NCBI GenBank assembly: GCA_016192205.1
Contig: JACPUP010000006.1
Location: 1 to 9,273, forward strand
Direction of reading: 5' to 3'
DNA from: Candidatus Kerfeldbacteria bacterium
GTDB taxonomy: Bacteria; Patescibacteriota; Patescibacteriia; SBBC01; JACPUP01
Length of the DNA: 9,273 bases
Part shown: one piece after another, positions 1 through 8,154 of the stretch
How positions within the stretch are numbered: the first letter of the stretch is position 1
How the letters are laid out: each line of letters begins with the position of its first letter
The notes under the pieces: model-generated
Told to the model about the DNA's origin: nothing
The model's input: only the letters and a program-made list of their open reading frames with translations
Databases searched by the model: none
Translations under genes and position numbers: made by a program

Positions 1-2801
<2,801 letters not shown>

Positions 2802-2841
2802 AGAATTTTCATTTGGGTGACAAGACTTTATGGTGCGATTC

Positions 2842-2849
2842 TCACCTCC
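2842..2849 (-). promoter_or_regulatory. Perfect Shine-Dalgarno upstream of nrdJ, mis-spaced
   Basis: The minus strand reads GGAGGTGA, an eight-base match to the 16S anti-SD. The first ATG in the nrdJ frame (2801) is about 40 nt away. Ten nt after the SD lies an in-frame ATA, and the frame is open from there to the ATG with no ATG, GTG or TTG between. Either nrdJ starts at a non-standard ATA, or the SD is a standby site, or one base differs from the true sequence. Confidence 0.6.
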
Positions 2850-2869
2850 CTTGGGCCTGACGGCCAAGG
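2849..2869 (-). other. Intercistronic hairpin abutting the nrdJ Shine-Dalgarno
   Basis: Six base pairs (CCTTGG with CCAAGG), a one-base bulge, two further pairs and a four-base loop. The 3' arm on the transcript runs into the GGAGGTGA sequence, so folding could affect ribosome access or protect the nrdJ half of the nrdR-nrdJ mRNA. No T-run follows, so it is not an intrinsic terminator. Confidence 0.4.
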
Positions 2870-2903
2870 ACGGGTCAAACGAGTACGAGGGGCTCACCGG
2901 ACG

Positions 2904-3386
2904 CTACCGCGCGTTGCGTTGGGGGCGCTGGCGGGGCGGTTTCACCAGCAGGTTCAGCTCGGCTTTGAAGCTGTCGACGTCCTTGAACGACCGGTAGACC
3001 GAGGCAAAACGGATATAGGCAACCTCGTCGGTCCGCTTCAACCACCGCATGATGATTTCGCCAATCGCGCGGCTGGTGATTTCTGTTTTGCCCTTCAGCT
3101 GAATGTCCCGCTCAATGCCGCTCACGAGACGACGGAACTGCTCGCCGGTGAACGGCAACTTCTCGAAGGCACGCTTGAGGCCGGCCTCGAGTTTCTCCCG
3201 CGAGTATGGTTCGCGGCTGCCGTCACGTTTCACCACGGTCAGGTTCAGGATTTCCACCTCTTCGTAGGTCGAGAACCGAAACGAACAGTGCTCGCACTCG
3301 CGGCGGCGGCGGATCGCGTACCCCTGGTTCACCAGGCGCGAGTCCGTCACCTTGGAGTCAGCGTAATGGCAGGCAGGGCACTTCAT
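2904..3386 (-). CDS. nrdR: Transcriptional repressor NrdR
   Basis: Nucleotide-sensing repressor of ribonucleotide reductase genes; binds ATP/dATP and closes NrdR boxes when dATP is high. The 160-residue protein is of normal family length. It begins MKCPACHYADSKVTDSR, with a zinc ribbon formed by C3, C6, C31 and C34 and the basic run IRRRRECEHC, the family signature. An ATP-cone domain occupies about residues 49-139 (LTVVKRDGSREPYSREKL onward). The start at 3386 is chosen because NrdR proteins almost always begin at this Met-x-Cys; no Shine-Dalgarno precedes it. An in-frame TTG at 3494, preceded by GAGGGG, would add 36 residues without family counterpart. It is transcribed ahead of nrdJ, its expected target, from a promoter bearing two NrdR boxes, so it should repress itself and nrdJ together. 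Confidence 0.97.
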   Translation of the reverse strand: MKCPACHYADSKVTDSRLVNQGYAIRRRRECEHCSFRFSTYEEVEILNLTVVKRDGSREPYSREKLEAGLKRAFEKLPFTGEQFRRLVSGIERDIQLKGKTEITSRAIGEIIMRWLKRTDEVAYIRFASVYRSFKDVDSFKAELNLLVKPPRQRPQRNAR

Positions 3387-3548
3387 GCGTTGTGTGTTGA
3401 TTGAAAGAGCCGATTGGGAAACTGTGGGACGCTCGAATGAAAATCGCGGGCTCGGAGAAACCAATCGCTCCGGTTCGCGCACCCGCTGCTGCAAAGACCC
3501 CTCACCCCGTCCTGCCTGTTCTGATAACCCCCAATATCTAGTGGCTCT
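3387..3548 (-). other. nrdR 5' leader, about 160 nt
   Basis: This stretch lies between the predicted transcription start (about 3548, seven nt past the -10) and the nrdR ATG. It contains the downstream NrdR box near its 5' end and no Shine-Dalgarno before the ATG. No cobalamin riboswitch consensus elements were recognised, and reading frames through it do not resemble protein. Its length is unexplained. Confidence 0.4.
3529..3544 (-). promoter_or_regulatory. NrdR box 2 (downstream of -10)
   Basis: The minus strand reads ccaCTAGATATTGggg; by hand count 12 of 16 positions agree with the published NrdR-box consensus acaCwAtATaTwGtgt. Its centre is 32 bp from box 1, leaving a 16-bp gap, the tandem spacing known for NrdR operators. 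It lies in the first transcribed bases of the nrdR mRNA. Confidence 0.75.
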
Positions 3549-3554
3549 TTCACA

Positions 3555-3583
3555 AGTATACTACTAGATCTAGTGGTCGTCAA
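3555..3583 (-). promoter_or_regulatory. Sigma70-type promoter of nrdR-nrdJ
   Basis: On the minus strand TTGACG (3583-3578) and TATACT (3560-3555) are separated by exactly 17 bp, five of six matches to consensus in each hexamer. This is the best promoter in the window. Predicted start of transcription is near 3548. Overlap with both NrdR boxes implies repression by NrdR. Confidence 0.8.
3561..3576 (-). promoter_or_regulatory. NrdR box 1 (in the promoter spacer)
   Basis: The minus strand reads ccaCTAGATCTAGtag, with the perfect palindrome ACTAGATCTAGT inside; by hand count 11 of 16 positions agree with the NrdR consensus. It fills the spacer between -35 and -10, so a bound repressor would block RNA polymerase. 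It shares CCACTAGAT with box 2. Confidence 0.75.
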
Positions 3584-3638
3584 GACTGCGAGGCCCAGAA
3601 AACGGGCGTTTCGCCTATGAGGATGTGGAAAACCCTTG

Positions 3639-3688
3639 CCCTGTACTCGACCCCGCCCCAGGCCGGGGAGTAGTACAGGGCCCTGTAC
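3639..3688. repeat. Nested inverted repeats with a 16-bp perfect palindrome
   Basis: The 9-bp arms CCCTGTACT (3639-3647) and AGTACAGGG (3672-3680) pair around an inner CCCC/GGGG stem. The middle arm also pairs with a second CCCTGTAC (3681-3688), forming the palindrome GTACAGGGCCCTGTAC (3673-3688). The two pairings exclude each other. It sits between the ftsZ stop and the nrdR promoter, and on the minus strand is followed shortly by TTTT, so it may help end ftsZ transcripts. Confidence 0.65.
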
Positions 3689-3693
3689 CAGTC

Positions 3694-3711
3694 ATCCCGC
3701 CCCGGCGGGAT
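3694..3711. repeat. Short GC-rich hairpin behind ftsZ
   Basis: Seven perfect base pairs, ATCCCGC with GCGGGAT, around a four-base CCCG loop. It is the second of three consecutive hairpins between ftsZ and the nrdR promoter. No T-run follows on either strand. Confidence 0.55.
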
Positions 3712-3722
3712 TCCGGTGCAGG

Positions 3723-3749
3723 GTAAAGCCTGCCTGCGGCAGGCTTTAC
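3723..3749 (-). terminator. Strong hairpin overlapping the ftsZ stop codon
   Basis: A perfect 12-bp stem (GTAAAGCCTGCC with GGCAGGCTTTAC) closes a three-base loop. The TAA stop of ftsZ (3748-3746) lies inside its arm. There is no U-tract after it, so it is more likely an mRNA 3'-end stabiliser or one element of a multi-hairpin termination region than a textbook intrinsic terminator. Confidence 0.5.
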
Positions 3750-4975
3750 ATCATCTTCTTCCGAATAAACGCCGGAATCTCGAGTTCCTGCTCTTCCTTG
3801 CTCTTCTGCCCCACCTTGGCTGGTTCTGGCTCGGTCGTAAAGGGTCGGTTGGGCACGGATCTCATCGGTCGAGGTGCTGGAACTGGCTCGCGCTGGGGCA
3901 ACGGCATCTCGCGGAAGGCCGGTTTTGGCTGTTCAGAGACCTCCATGGGTCGGAACGTCTCCTCTGGCACGATTTTCTTCATCGCATGAAGCTTGCCGCT
4001 CTTGCCAAAGCCAGTGGCGATGACCGTAATTTTCACGTTGTCGCCAGCGTTCGGGTCAATCACCGTGCCAAAGACGACTTTGGCGTTGGGATCGGCCTGG
4101 GCCGTGATGACGCGGGCAGCCTCGTTGACCTCGTGCATGCCCAAGTCGTCTGCGCCGGTCACGGTGAATAAGATTCCCTTGGCGCCGTCAATGGACATCT
4201 CGAGCAACGGCGAGTCAATGGCGGCCTTCGCAGCCTCGACGGACCGGTTGTCACCGGACGCCTCACCGATGCCCATGAGCGCCGAGCCGGTGTTCTCCAT
4301 GATCGCCTTGACGTCGGCGAAGTCGACGTTGATGAGGCCGGGCACGGTGATGAGTTCGGCAATCCCCTGCACGCCCTGGCGCAGCACGTCATCCACGGTG
4401 CGGAAGGCTTCAAGCAGTGGGGTCTTCTTCTCGGTGATTTGGAGGATGCGGTCGTTGGGAATGGAAATGATGGAGTCGACTTTGTCAGCCAACTCCTGCA
4501 TGCCGGACTCGGCAATCTGGTTGCGGATGGCGCCTTCGAACATGAAGGGCTTGGTGACGACGGCGACGGTCAAGGCGCCGACGTCTTTCGCGATGTCCGC
4601 GATGATGGGCGCAGCGCCGGTGCCAGTGCCGCCACCGAGGCCGCAGGTGATGAACACCATGTCCGACCCTTTGAGCATTTCATGAATCTCGTCGTGGCTT
4701 TCCTCCGCCGCTTTGCGGCCGAGCTCGGGATCCATGCCAGCGCCCAGCCCCCTCGTCGTGGCTTTGCCGATGTGCAGGCGCTTGGTCGATTTCGAGTGCT
4801 GCAAATCCTGCTGGTCCGTATTGATGGCCACGAACTCAATGCCGCGGATGCCCGACTCGATCATCCGGTTGATGGCGTTGCTGCCGGAGCCGCCAACGCC
4901 GATGACCTTAATTTTTGCAAACGTTTCCACGTCCGGCTTCACTTCGATGGCTGATCGTCCGACACCGTTCCTCAT
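3746..4975 (-). CDS. ftsZ: Cell division GTPase FtsZ
   Basis: Tubulin-like GTPase that polymerises into the Z-ring at mid-cell. The 409-residue protein from ATG 4975 has a GVGGSGSNAINRM nucleotide-binding loop near residues 26-38 (a Ser where most FtsZ have Gly), the tubulin signature GGGTGTGAAP near 114-123, and the T7 catalytic loop NVDFADV near 216-222. A proline-rich linker (about 335-390) ends in the conserved C-terminal peptide LEIPAFIRKK (398-407), the docking site for FtsA, which is encoded upstream. ATG 4975 is preferred because an extended -10 sits 10 nt before it, implying a leaderless mRNA. An in-frame ATG at 5044 would add 23 basic residues not typical of FtsZ and also lacks a Shine-Dalgarno. 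It is separated from ftsA by two unrelated genes, whereas the two are usually adjacent. Confidence 0.98.
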   Translation of the reverse strand: MRNGVGRSAIEVKPDVETFAKIKVIGVGGSGSNAINRMIESGIRGIEFVAINTDQQDLQHSKSTKRLHIGKATTRGLGAGMDPELGRKAAEESHDEIHEMLKGSDMVFITCGLGGGTGTGAAPIIADIAKDVGALTVAVVTKPFMFEGAIRNQIAESGMQELADKVDSIISIPNDRILQITEKKTPLLEAFRTVDDVLRQGVQGIAELITVPGLINVDFADVKAIMENTGSALMGIGEASGDNRSVEAAKAAIDSPLLEMSIDGAKGILFTVTGADDLGMHEVNEAARVITAQADPNAKVVFGTVIDPNAGDNVKITVIATGFGKSGKLHAMKKIVPEETFRPMEVSEQPKPAFREMPLPQREPVPAPRPMRSVPNRPFTTEPEPAKVGQKSKEEQELEIPAFIRKKMM

Positions 4976-4985
4976 GGGTGTGGAT

Positions 4986-4994
4986 AGTGTAGCA
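4986..4994 (-). promoter_or_regulatory. Extended -10 promoter of ftsZ
   Basis: The minus strand reads TGCTACACT, a TGn motif joined to a TACACT -10. No good -35 lies 17 bp upstream, as is common for extended -10 promoters. Transcription would begin about four nt before, or at, ATG 4975, giving a nearly leaderless ftsZ mRNA. Confidence 0.5.
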
Positions 4995-5410
4995 CGGGGC
5001 AAGAATGTCGAAAAGTTAGGTTTTCGCCGGCGCTTTGTAGCCATGGGTACAAATTGTGTCCACTGTCACCAAGGGTATTCTACCAATGCCTGGCGAGGCA
5101 TGCAACATGCCCAAATGGGTAGGGATGGTAGCCCTGCCAGGGGGTTTTTGGTTTGCCAACCAGGTTGGCGATTCTTTGGCCAGGGGGAGGGAACTGGGAA
5201 CAAACGTTCCCTCCCCCTAGGCCGATACCCCCACCCTCTCCCTAGTCCGGCAGCCAGCCGCGACGCTCCGGGCGCTCGCTGACGCTCGGCCCTTCGCTGC
5301 TTGGGCGAGGCTTGTTGGTTTTTCTGTTTTTTTTCGGCCGGCGCGGCCGGTTACGTTGCTCGGTTTGTCTTTATTAGTGCGGTTCACTCCGCCGACGGCC
5401 ATGGCGTTAA
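4995..5410. other. Non-coding interval between HAD gene and ftsZ
   Basis: No convincing gene was found. The interval holds the region upstream of ftsZ, a GGCATG/CATGCC hairpin (5097-5111), a GCCAAC/GTTGGC hairpin (5155-5169), the structured repeat copy A (5177-5290), a T8 run (5329-5336 on the plus strand) and a GC palindrome beside it. A 65-codon minus frame begins with a GTG overlapping the HAD stop, but its sequence is mostly repeat and it looks random. Confidence 0.55.
5177..5290 (-). repeat. Structured dispersed repeat, copy A
   Basis: Read on the minus strand, it runs from CGAG-type sequence through CCCGGAGCG (5272-5264) and GGGGTATCGGCCTAGGGGGA (5231-5212) to CTGGCCA (5183-5177). Its last part is a perfect 13-bp hairpin, 5182-5194 paired with 5206-5218, with an 11-base loop. 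The same ordered blocks with similar spacing recur as copy B at 6344-6469 on the opposite strand. It could be a REP- or MITE-like element, or a structured RNA; it lies directly behind the HAD gene. Confidence 0.6.
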
Positions 5411-6034
5411 TCACCGACCGAACACGATCGCCTCGAGCTCGGCCAGACGCCTGAGGCCGTGCGTGGCGGCAGCATGCGGCTGCGGCGCGAACTGTGCGAC
5501 GGGCATACCGGCCGCCGTTGCCGCCTGCACGTCGGTTTCCGCATCGCCGACATAGAGGACGTCGCGCGCTGCAAGCTGGAGTTGACGGAGTGCGTGGAGG
5601 AGCTGGGCCGGGTGCGGCTTGTGCTCAACCGTATCCTCGACGGAGACGATGGTCGTGAAGTGCGGCTCGAACTTACTCCAGCGCACGAACCGCTCGATGC
5701 TCGAGCGGACGCGGTTCGAGACGAGGCCGAGCGGAAGCTTGGACGCGAGCGTAGGGATGAGCGTCGGCGCATCCTCGTTGAGCACGAGCAGGTCTTCACG
5801 GTACGGGATGTCCGGAACGCGCGCGAGCATCTGCTCGTAGAGCGCATCCGACTGGTCCGGCGCGTAGAGGCGAACGGCGCGCTTCGCTGGGAGGTGGTTG
5901 TGCCGCGCCTGCATCTCGTCGGTCGGCCCCTGGAATCCGAACGCGCCGAGCAAGTCGCGGTAGAACTGCGCGTTCGCGCGCACAGACTCAATCAAGACGC
6001 CGTCAATGTCGAACAGGACTGCACGGTATTTCAT
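5411..6034 (-). CDS. HAD-superfamily hydrolase, subfamily IA-like phosphatase
   Basis: Predicted Mg-dependent phosphatase of the haloacid dehalogenase fold; cytosolic; substrate not determinable (phosphoglycolate phosphatase and PpaX-type pyrophosphatases are relatives). All four HAD motifs are present in 207 residues: motif I DIDGVL with nucleophile D9 and acid D11, motif II SNR with S106, motif III lysine K139 in HKPHP, and motif IV VGDAETD with D164 and D168. An alpha-helical cap lies between motifs I and II (about residues 15-80). The ATG at 6034 has no Shine-Dalgarno and begins 12 nt after the small ORF. With that ORF it splits the expected ftsA-ftsZ pair and is bounded by inverted repeat copies A and B, suggesting a later insertion. 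No link to division is evident. Confidence 0.9.
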   Translation of the reverse strand: MKYRAVLFDIDGVLIESVRANAQFYRDLLGAFGFQGPTDEMQARHNHLPAKRAVRLYAPDQSDALYEQMLARVPDIPYREDLLVLNEDAPTLIPTLASKLPLGLVSNRVRSSIERFVRWSKFEPHFTTIVSVEDTVEHKPHPAQLLHALRQLQLAARDVLYVGDAETDVQAATAAGMPVAQFAPQPHAAATHGLRRLAELEAIVFGR

Positions 6035-6046
6035 GGTGCAGTAATA

Positions 6047-6202
6047 CTACGAGGCGCGAGTGTTCCAGTGCTCCAAAACGACTTCATCAGAAGGCTGCTC
6101 CTTTGCGATGCGTTCGGCTTGTACGTACGTATCCCGCTCTCCTTCAGCCGTATCAAACGCAGGAACTTCTTGTGGCTGTTCTTCCGAATCAGGCGGGGTC
6201 AT
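6047..6202 (-). CDS. Hypothetical small acidic protein (51 aa)
   Basis: Family not recognised. From ATG 6202 the frame encodes 51 residues rich in Glu, Asp and Pro (MTPPDSEEQPQEV near the start, EHWNTRAS at the end), with no membrane segment or cysteine motif. It ends 12 nt before the HAD gene and is probably co-transcribed with it. The DNA is visibly more AT-rich than its neighbours. No Shine-Dalgarno precedes ATG 6202. An in-frame TTG at 6274 would give 75 residues, also without Shine-Dalgarno. The only good SD/ATG pair upstream (ATG 6224) is one base out of frame, across an A7 run, so the real product might need a frameshift or a corrected base. It may not be expressed. Confidence 0.4.
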   Translation of the reverse strand: MTPPDSEEQPQEVPAFDTAEGERDTYVQAERIAKEQPSDEVVLEHWNTRAS

Positions 6203-6224
6203 TTTTTTGCATCGGGTGAAGCAT
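6189..6224 (-). other. Out-of-frame mini-ORF with good SD and A7 run before the small acidic ORF
   Basis: The minus strand has AGGAAGAAG nine nt before ATG 6224. That ATG opens an 11-codon frame (MLHPMQKNDPA) which crosses an A7 run (6208-6202) and stops at 6189. Skipping one A would join it in frame to the acidic ORF, giving about 58 residues. A possible -10 (TACTAT) lies just upstream of the SD. Confidence 0.35.
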
Positions 6225-6343
6225 TCTGGTTTTCTTCTTCCTGTGATTGATAGTAACTTCAAATCGGAGCTCAACAGATGAGCTTACAATAATGCCAAAA
6301 GGGGAAATAAACAAACGATCAACATATCCGGCCGCGCAGGGCG

Positions 6344-6469
6344 AGTCCGGCCTAAAGGCCGGACGAGACCCGGAGCGCGCCGCATGACCAGCGCCTTGCT
6401 TAAGGGGGGTTGGGGTACCGGCCTAGGGGGAAGGGGGTCCGTTTTTCAGGACCCCCTAACCCCTGGCCA
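6344..6469 (+). repeat. Structured dispersed repeat, copy B
   Basis: On the plus strand it starts with a perfect 8-bp hairpin GTCCGGCC-TAAA-GGCCGGAC (6345-6364). It continues with CCCGGAGCG (6369-6377) and GGGGTACCGGCCTAGGGGGA (6412-6431; 19 of 20 bases shared with copy A), a 9-bp hairpin (6432-6440 with 6449-6457), and ends in CTGGCCA (6463-6469). Block order and spacings (34 and 31 nt, against 32 and 28 in copy A) match copy A on the opposite strand. The hairpin sequences differ while pairing is kept, which suggests the structure matters. Confidence 0.6.
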
Positions 6470-6478
6470 GTAGAAACA

Positions 6479-6497
6479 GGCCCGGCGAAGCCGGGCC
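6479..6497 (-). terminator. Probable terminator of the ftsA operon
   Basis: A perfect 8-bp stem GGCCCGGC/GCCGGGCC with a three-base loop, 26 nt past the ftsA stop. On the minus strand it is followed by TGTTTCTACT, a weak U-rich tail. Hairpins of repeat copy B follow directly and may reinforce termination. Confidence 0.5.
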
Positions 6498-6522
6498 AAA
6501 CCCCCTCGCGGGGCGAGAAACT

Positions 6523-7761
6523 CTAGAAAAAGTTCTTGAACCAACCGCGAATTTTCTTGGTCATTTCCGGCACCGTCGCCAACCCCGGCACGTTAAAGCC
6601 GCCGCCTTTCTGCTCGGCCTGTCCGCCCCAGAGCGCCAATCCGACGGCGGTTGTAAACGAGGGGTCGTTGACGCGATCAATGGCCGAGGTGACGTTCGTC
6701 GGGAACCCGACTGACGCCGGCAACCGGAACACCTTTTTACCCAAATCCACGACACCCGGCAGTTTGGCCCCCCCGCCAGTCAGCACAATGCCGGCCGGCA
6801 ACAAGGCCGAGCGGTCAATCGCCTTCAGCTCCTTGTCGACCATACTGAAAATTTCTTCCAGCCGCGCCTCAATAATCTCGGCCACGTGCTGGCGCGAGAC
6901 TACCGCGCTCTCGCCGCCCTCGAACTCTTCCAAATTAATCTCCTCGCGCTTGCCGACGTCGGTCGCGAGCGCCGTGCCGTACTCGAGTTTCACTTTTTCG
7001 GCGAGTTCGATGGATGTGCGCAGACCGATGGCAATGTCATTCGTCACGTGCCCAGCGCCCACGGGCAGCACTTTCGCGTGGAGCACGTCCCCTTCCTCGA
7101 ACACGACCATGCTCGTCGTCGCCCCGCCGATGTTCACGAGGGTGACACCGAGTTCGCGCTGGCGCTTGGTCAAGCACGCTTCAGCCGCACCCAGCACTCC
7201 CAACACGAGTTCGTCAATGTCGACGGACGTCCGGTAGACGCACTTGGTGAGGTTCTTGAGCTGCGCGGACAGCCCTTGGATTATCTGCGCGTCCACTTCG
7301 AGCCGCGTGCCAGACATGCCCACCGGATCCTTGATCCCCCGCTGGTTGTCGAGCGTGAACGAGCGCGGGATGACGTGGAGGATTTCGTAGTTGGGCGGTG
7401 TGGCCACGGCTTGGGCCGCCTCAATCGCCCGCTCGACGTCCTCTTCCTTGACCTCGCCGTCAGGCCGCGCTACGGCAATGACGCCGTGGCTGTCCTGCGA
7501 AAGAATGTGCGTACCCGAAATGCCGACCGTGGCGTGTTCGACTGGAATGCCGGTCATGCGCTCGACCTTCTCAAGCGTCTGCGAAATCGAGCTGACCGCG
7601 TCTTCAATGGAGGCAACGACGCCTTTCGAAATGCCGTCGGACGGGTGTTCAGCCGCGCCGACGATGTGGAGCGCGGCGTCATTGGGTTGTCGCTGGCCGA
7701 CTACGACGCGCACGGCCGTTGAGCCAAGGTCGAGTCCTGCCAAAAATGTTTCGCGAGCCAT
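6523..7761 (-). CDS. ftsA: Cell division protein FtsA
   Basis: Actin-like protein that tethers FtsZ filaments to the inner face of the membrane. The 412-residue protein has the phosphate-1 loop GLDLGSTAVRVVVG (9-22), an SHS2/1C subdomain around residues 85-165, a phosphate-2 region LVNIGGATTS (208-217) and the adenosine motif LTGGGAKLPG (327-336). The last 13 residues, MTKKIRGWFKNFF, form a basic aromatic amphipathic helix, the membrane-targeting sequence, separated by a linker (about 381-399). The phosphate-2 motif departs from the usual DIGGGTTD: the first Asp is Asn and the last is Ser, so ATP hydrolysis may be weakened. It starts 18 nt after dgkA in an apparent operon. Its partner FtsZ has the matching C-terminal peptide but lies 1.5 kb further on, across the small-ORF/HAD unit. 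Confidence 0.98.
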   Translation of the reverse strand: MARETFLAGLDLGSTAVRVVVGQRQPNDAALHIVGAAEHPSDGISKGVVASIEDAVSSISQTLEKVERMTGIPVEHATVGISGTHILSQDSHGVIAVARPDGEVKEEDVERAIEAAQAVATPPNYEILHVIPRSFTLDNQRGIKDPVGMSGTRLEVDAQIIQGLSAQLKNLTKCVYRTSVDIDELVLGVLGAAEACLTKRQRELGVTLVNIGGATTSMVVFEEGDVLHAKVLPVGAGHVTNDIAIGLRTSIELAEKVKLEYGTALATDVGKREEINLEEFEGGESAVVSRQHVAEIIEARLEEIFSMVDKELKAIDRSALLPAGIVLTGGGAKLPGVVDLGKKVFRLPASVGFPTNVTSAIDRVNDPSFTTAVGLALWGGQAEQKGGGFNVPGLATVPEMTKKIRGWFKNFF

Positions 7762-7779
7762 AAAAAGGGTCAGTCCGTC

Positions 7780-8154
7780 CTAGGGCTTAGTACCCACCAG
7801 GTACGGAAGGAAGATGATGAGCCCCACGAGGAACGCGGCGATGGAGGCGAGGAGCGAGGCAGCGGCCATCCGGTCCTTCACGACGCCAGCGTGGTGACTC
7901 AAGCGCGGGTTGAGAAGATCGATCAACGATTCCGCAATCGTGTTCACCAATTCTATCACGAGCACCGAGGCGACGACAAGAATGAGCAGCGCTGCTTCCA
8001 TCGCCGTCACGGGCAGGACCGCGATGAGCACGAAGACCGCAATCGCGCCAACGACCTGTAGCCGGAAGTTCTGCTGGCTCCGGAAGACCGAAACGAGGCC
8101 ACCCAGCGCGTGGCGGAAGCTCCGGCCGAGTTTTCGAATGTCGAGGAAGGTCAT
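7780..8154 (-). CDS. dgkA: Diacylglycerol kinase family membrane protein, probable undecaprenol kinase
   Basis: Small integral-membrane kinase that phosphorylates a lipid alcohol with ATP; Gram-positive-type members act on undecaprenol, feeding the carrier lipid for peptidoglycan. The 124-residue protein has an amphipathic N-terminus with basic residues (KLGRSFRHALGGLVSVFRSQQNF), three predicted membrane helices (about 31-50, 52-71 and 97-118), the signature ELVNTIAESLIDL with E68, N71 and E75, and VKDRMAAAS (92-100) preceded by HH at 87-88, matching the family's KD-AAA block. The ATG overlaps the ybeY stop as ATGA, implying translational coupling. The ybeY-dgkA neighbourhood is common in bacteria. 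Diacylglycerol as substrate cannot be excluded from sequence alone. Confidence 0.94.
   Translation of the reverse strand: MTFLDIRKLGRSFRHALGGLVSVFRSQQNFRLQVVGAIAVFVLIAVLPVTAMEAALLILVVASVLVIELVNTIAESLIDLLNPRLSHHAGVVKDRMAAASLLASIAAFLVGLIIFLPYLVGTKP

Larger units (their letters stand above)
6225..6522. other. Non-coding interval between ftsA and the small ORF
   Basis: The half next to the small ORF is AT-rich and contains possible promoter elements (TTGAGC, TACTAT), none consensus. The rest is GC-rich and holds repeat copy B (6344-6469) and the ftsA terminator-like hairpin (6479-6497). No protein-like frame was seen. Confidence 0.5.

Noticed and set aside
3387..3494. N-terminal extension of NrdR from TTG 3494
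   Set aside because: A GAGGGG precedes it, but NrdR proteins begin at the MKCPxC zinc ribbon and the added 36 residues look like translated leader.
3387..3548. Cobalamin riboswitch controlling nrdR-nrdJ
   Set aside because: The enzyme uses B12, but the leader is short and no B12-box-like conserved core was found; the GCCACTAG sequence is better explained as part of an NrdR box.
4976..5044. N-terminal extension of FtsZ from ATG 5044
   Set aside because: The 23 added residues are basic and atypical, no Shine-Dalgarno precedes the ATG, and the extended -10 promoter lies inside the extension. Not fully excluded.
5323..5353. Intrinsic terminator formed by the GC palindrome beside the T8 run
   Set aside because: On the minus strand, where the HAD gene is transcribed, the stem is followed by A's, not U's; on the plus strand the T's precede the stem.
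5217..5414. 65-codon minus frame beginning with a GTG overlapping the HAD stop
   Set aside because: The GTGA overlap is attractive, but most of the frame runs through repeat copy A and simple GC-rich sequence, and the translation is low-complexity Ala/Arg/Ser with no family resemblance.
6886..7722. Plus-strand open frame of 278 codons
   Set aside because: Antisense to ftsA, whose motifs and C-terminal helix are unmistakable.
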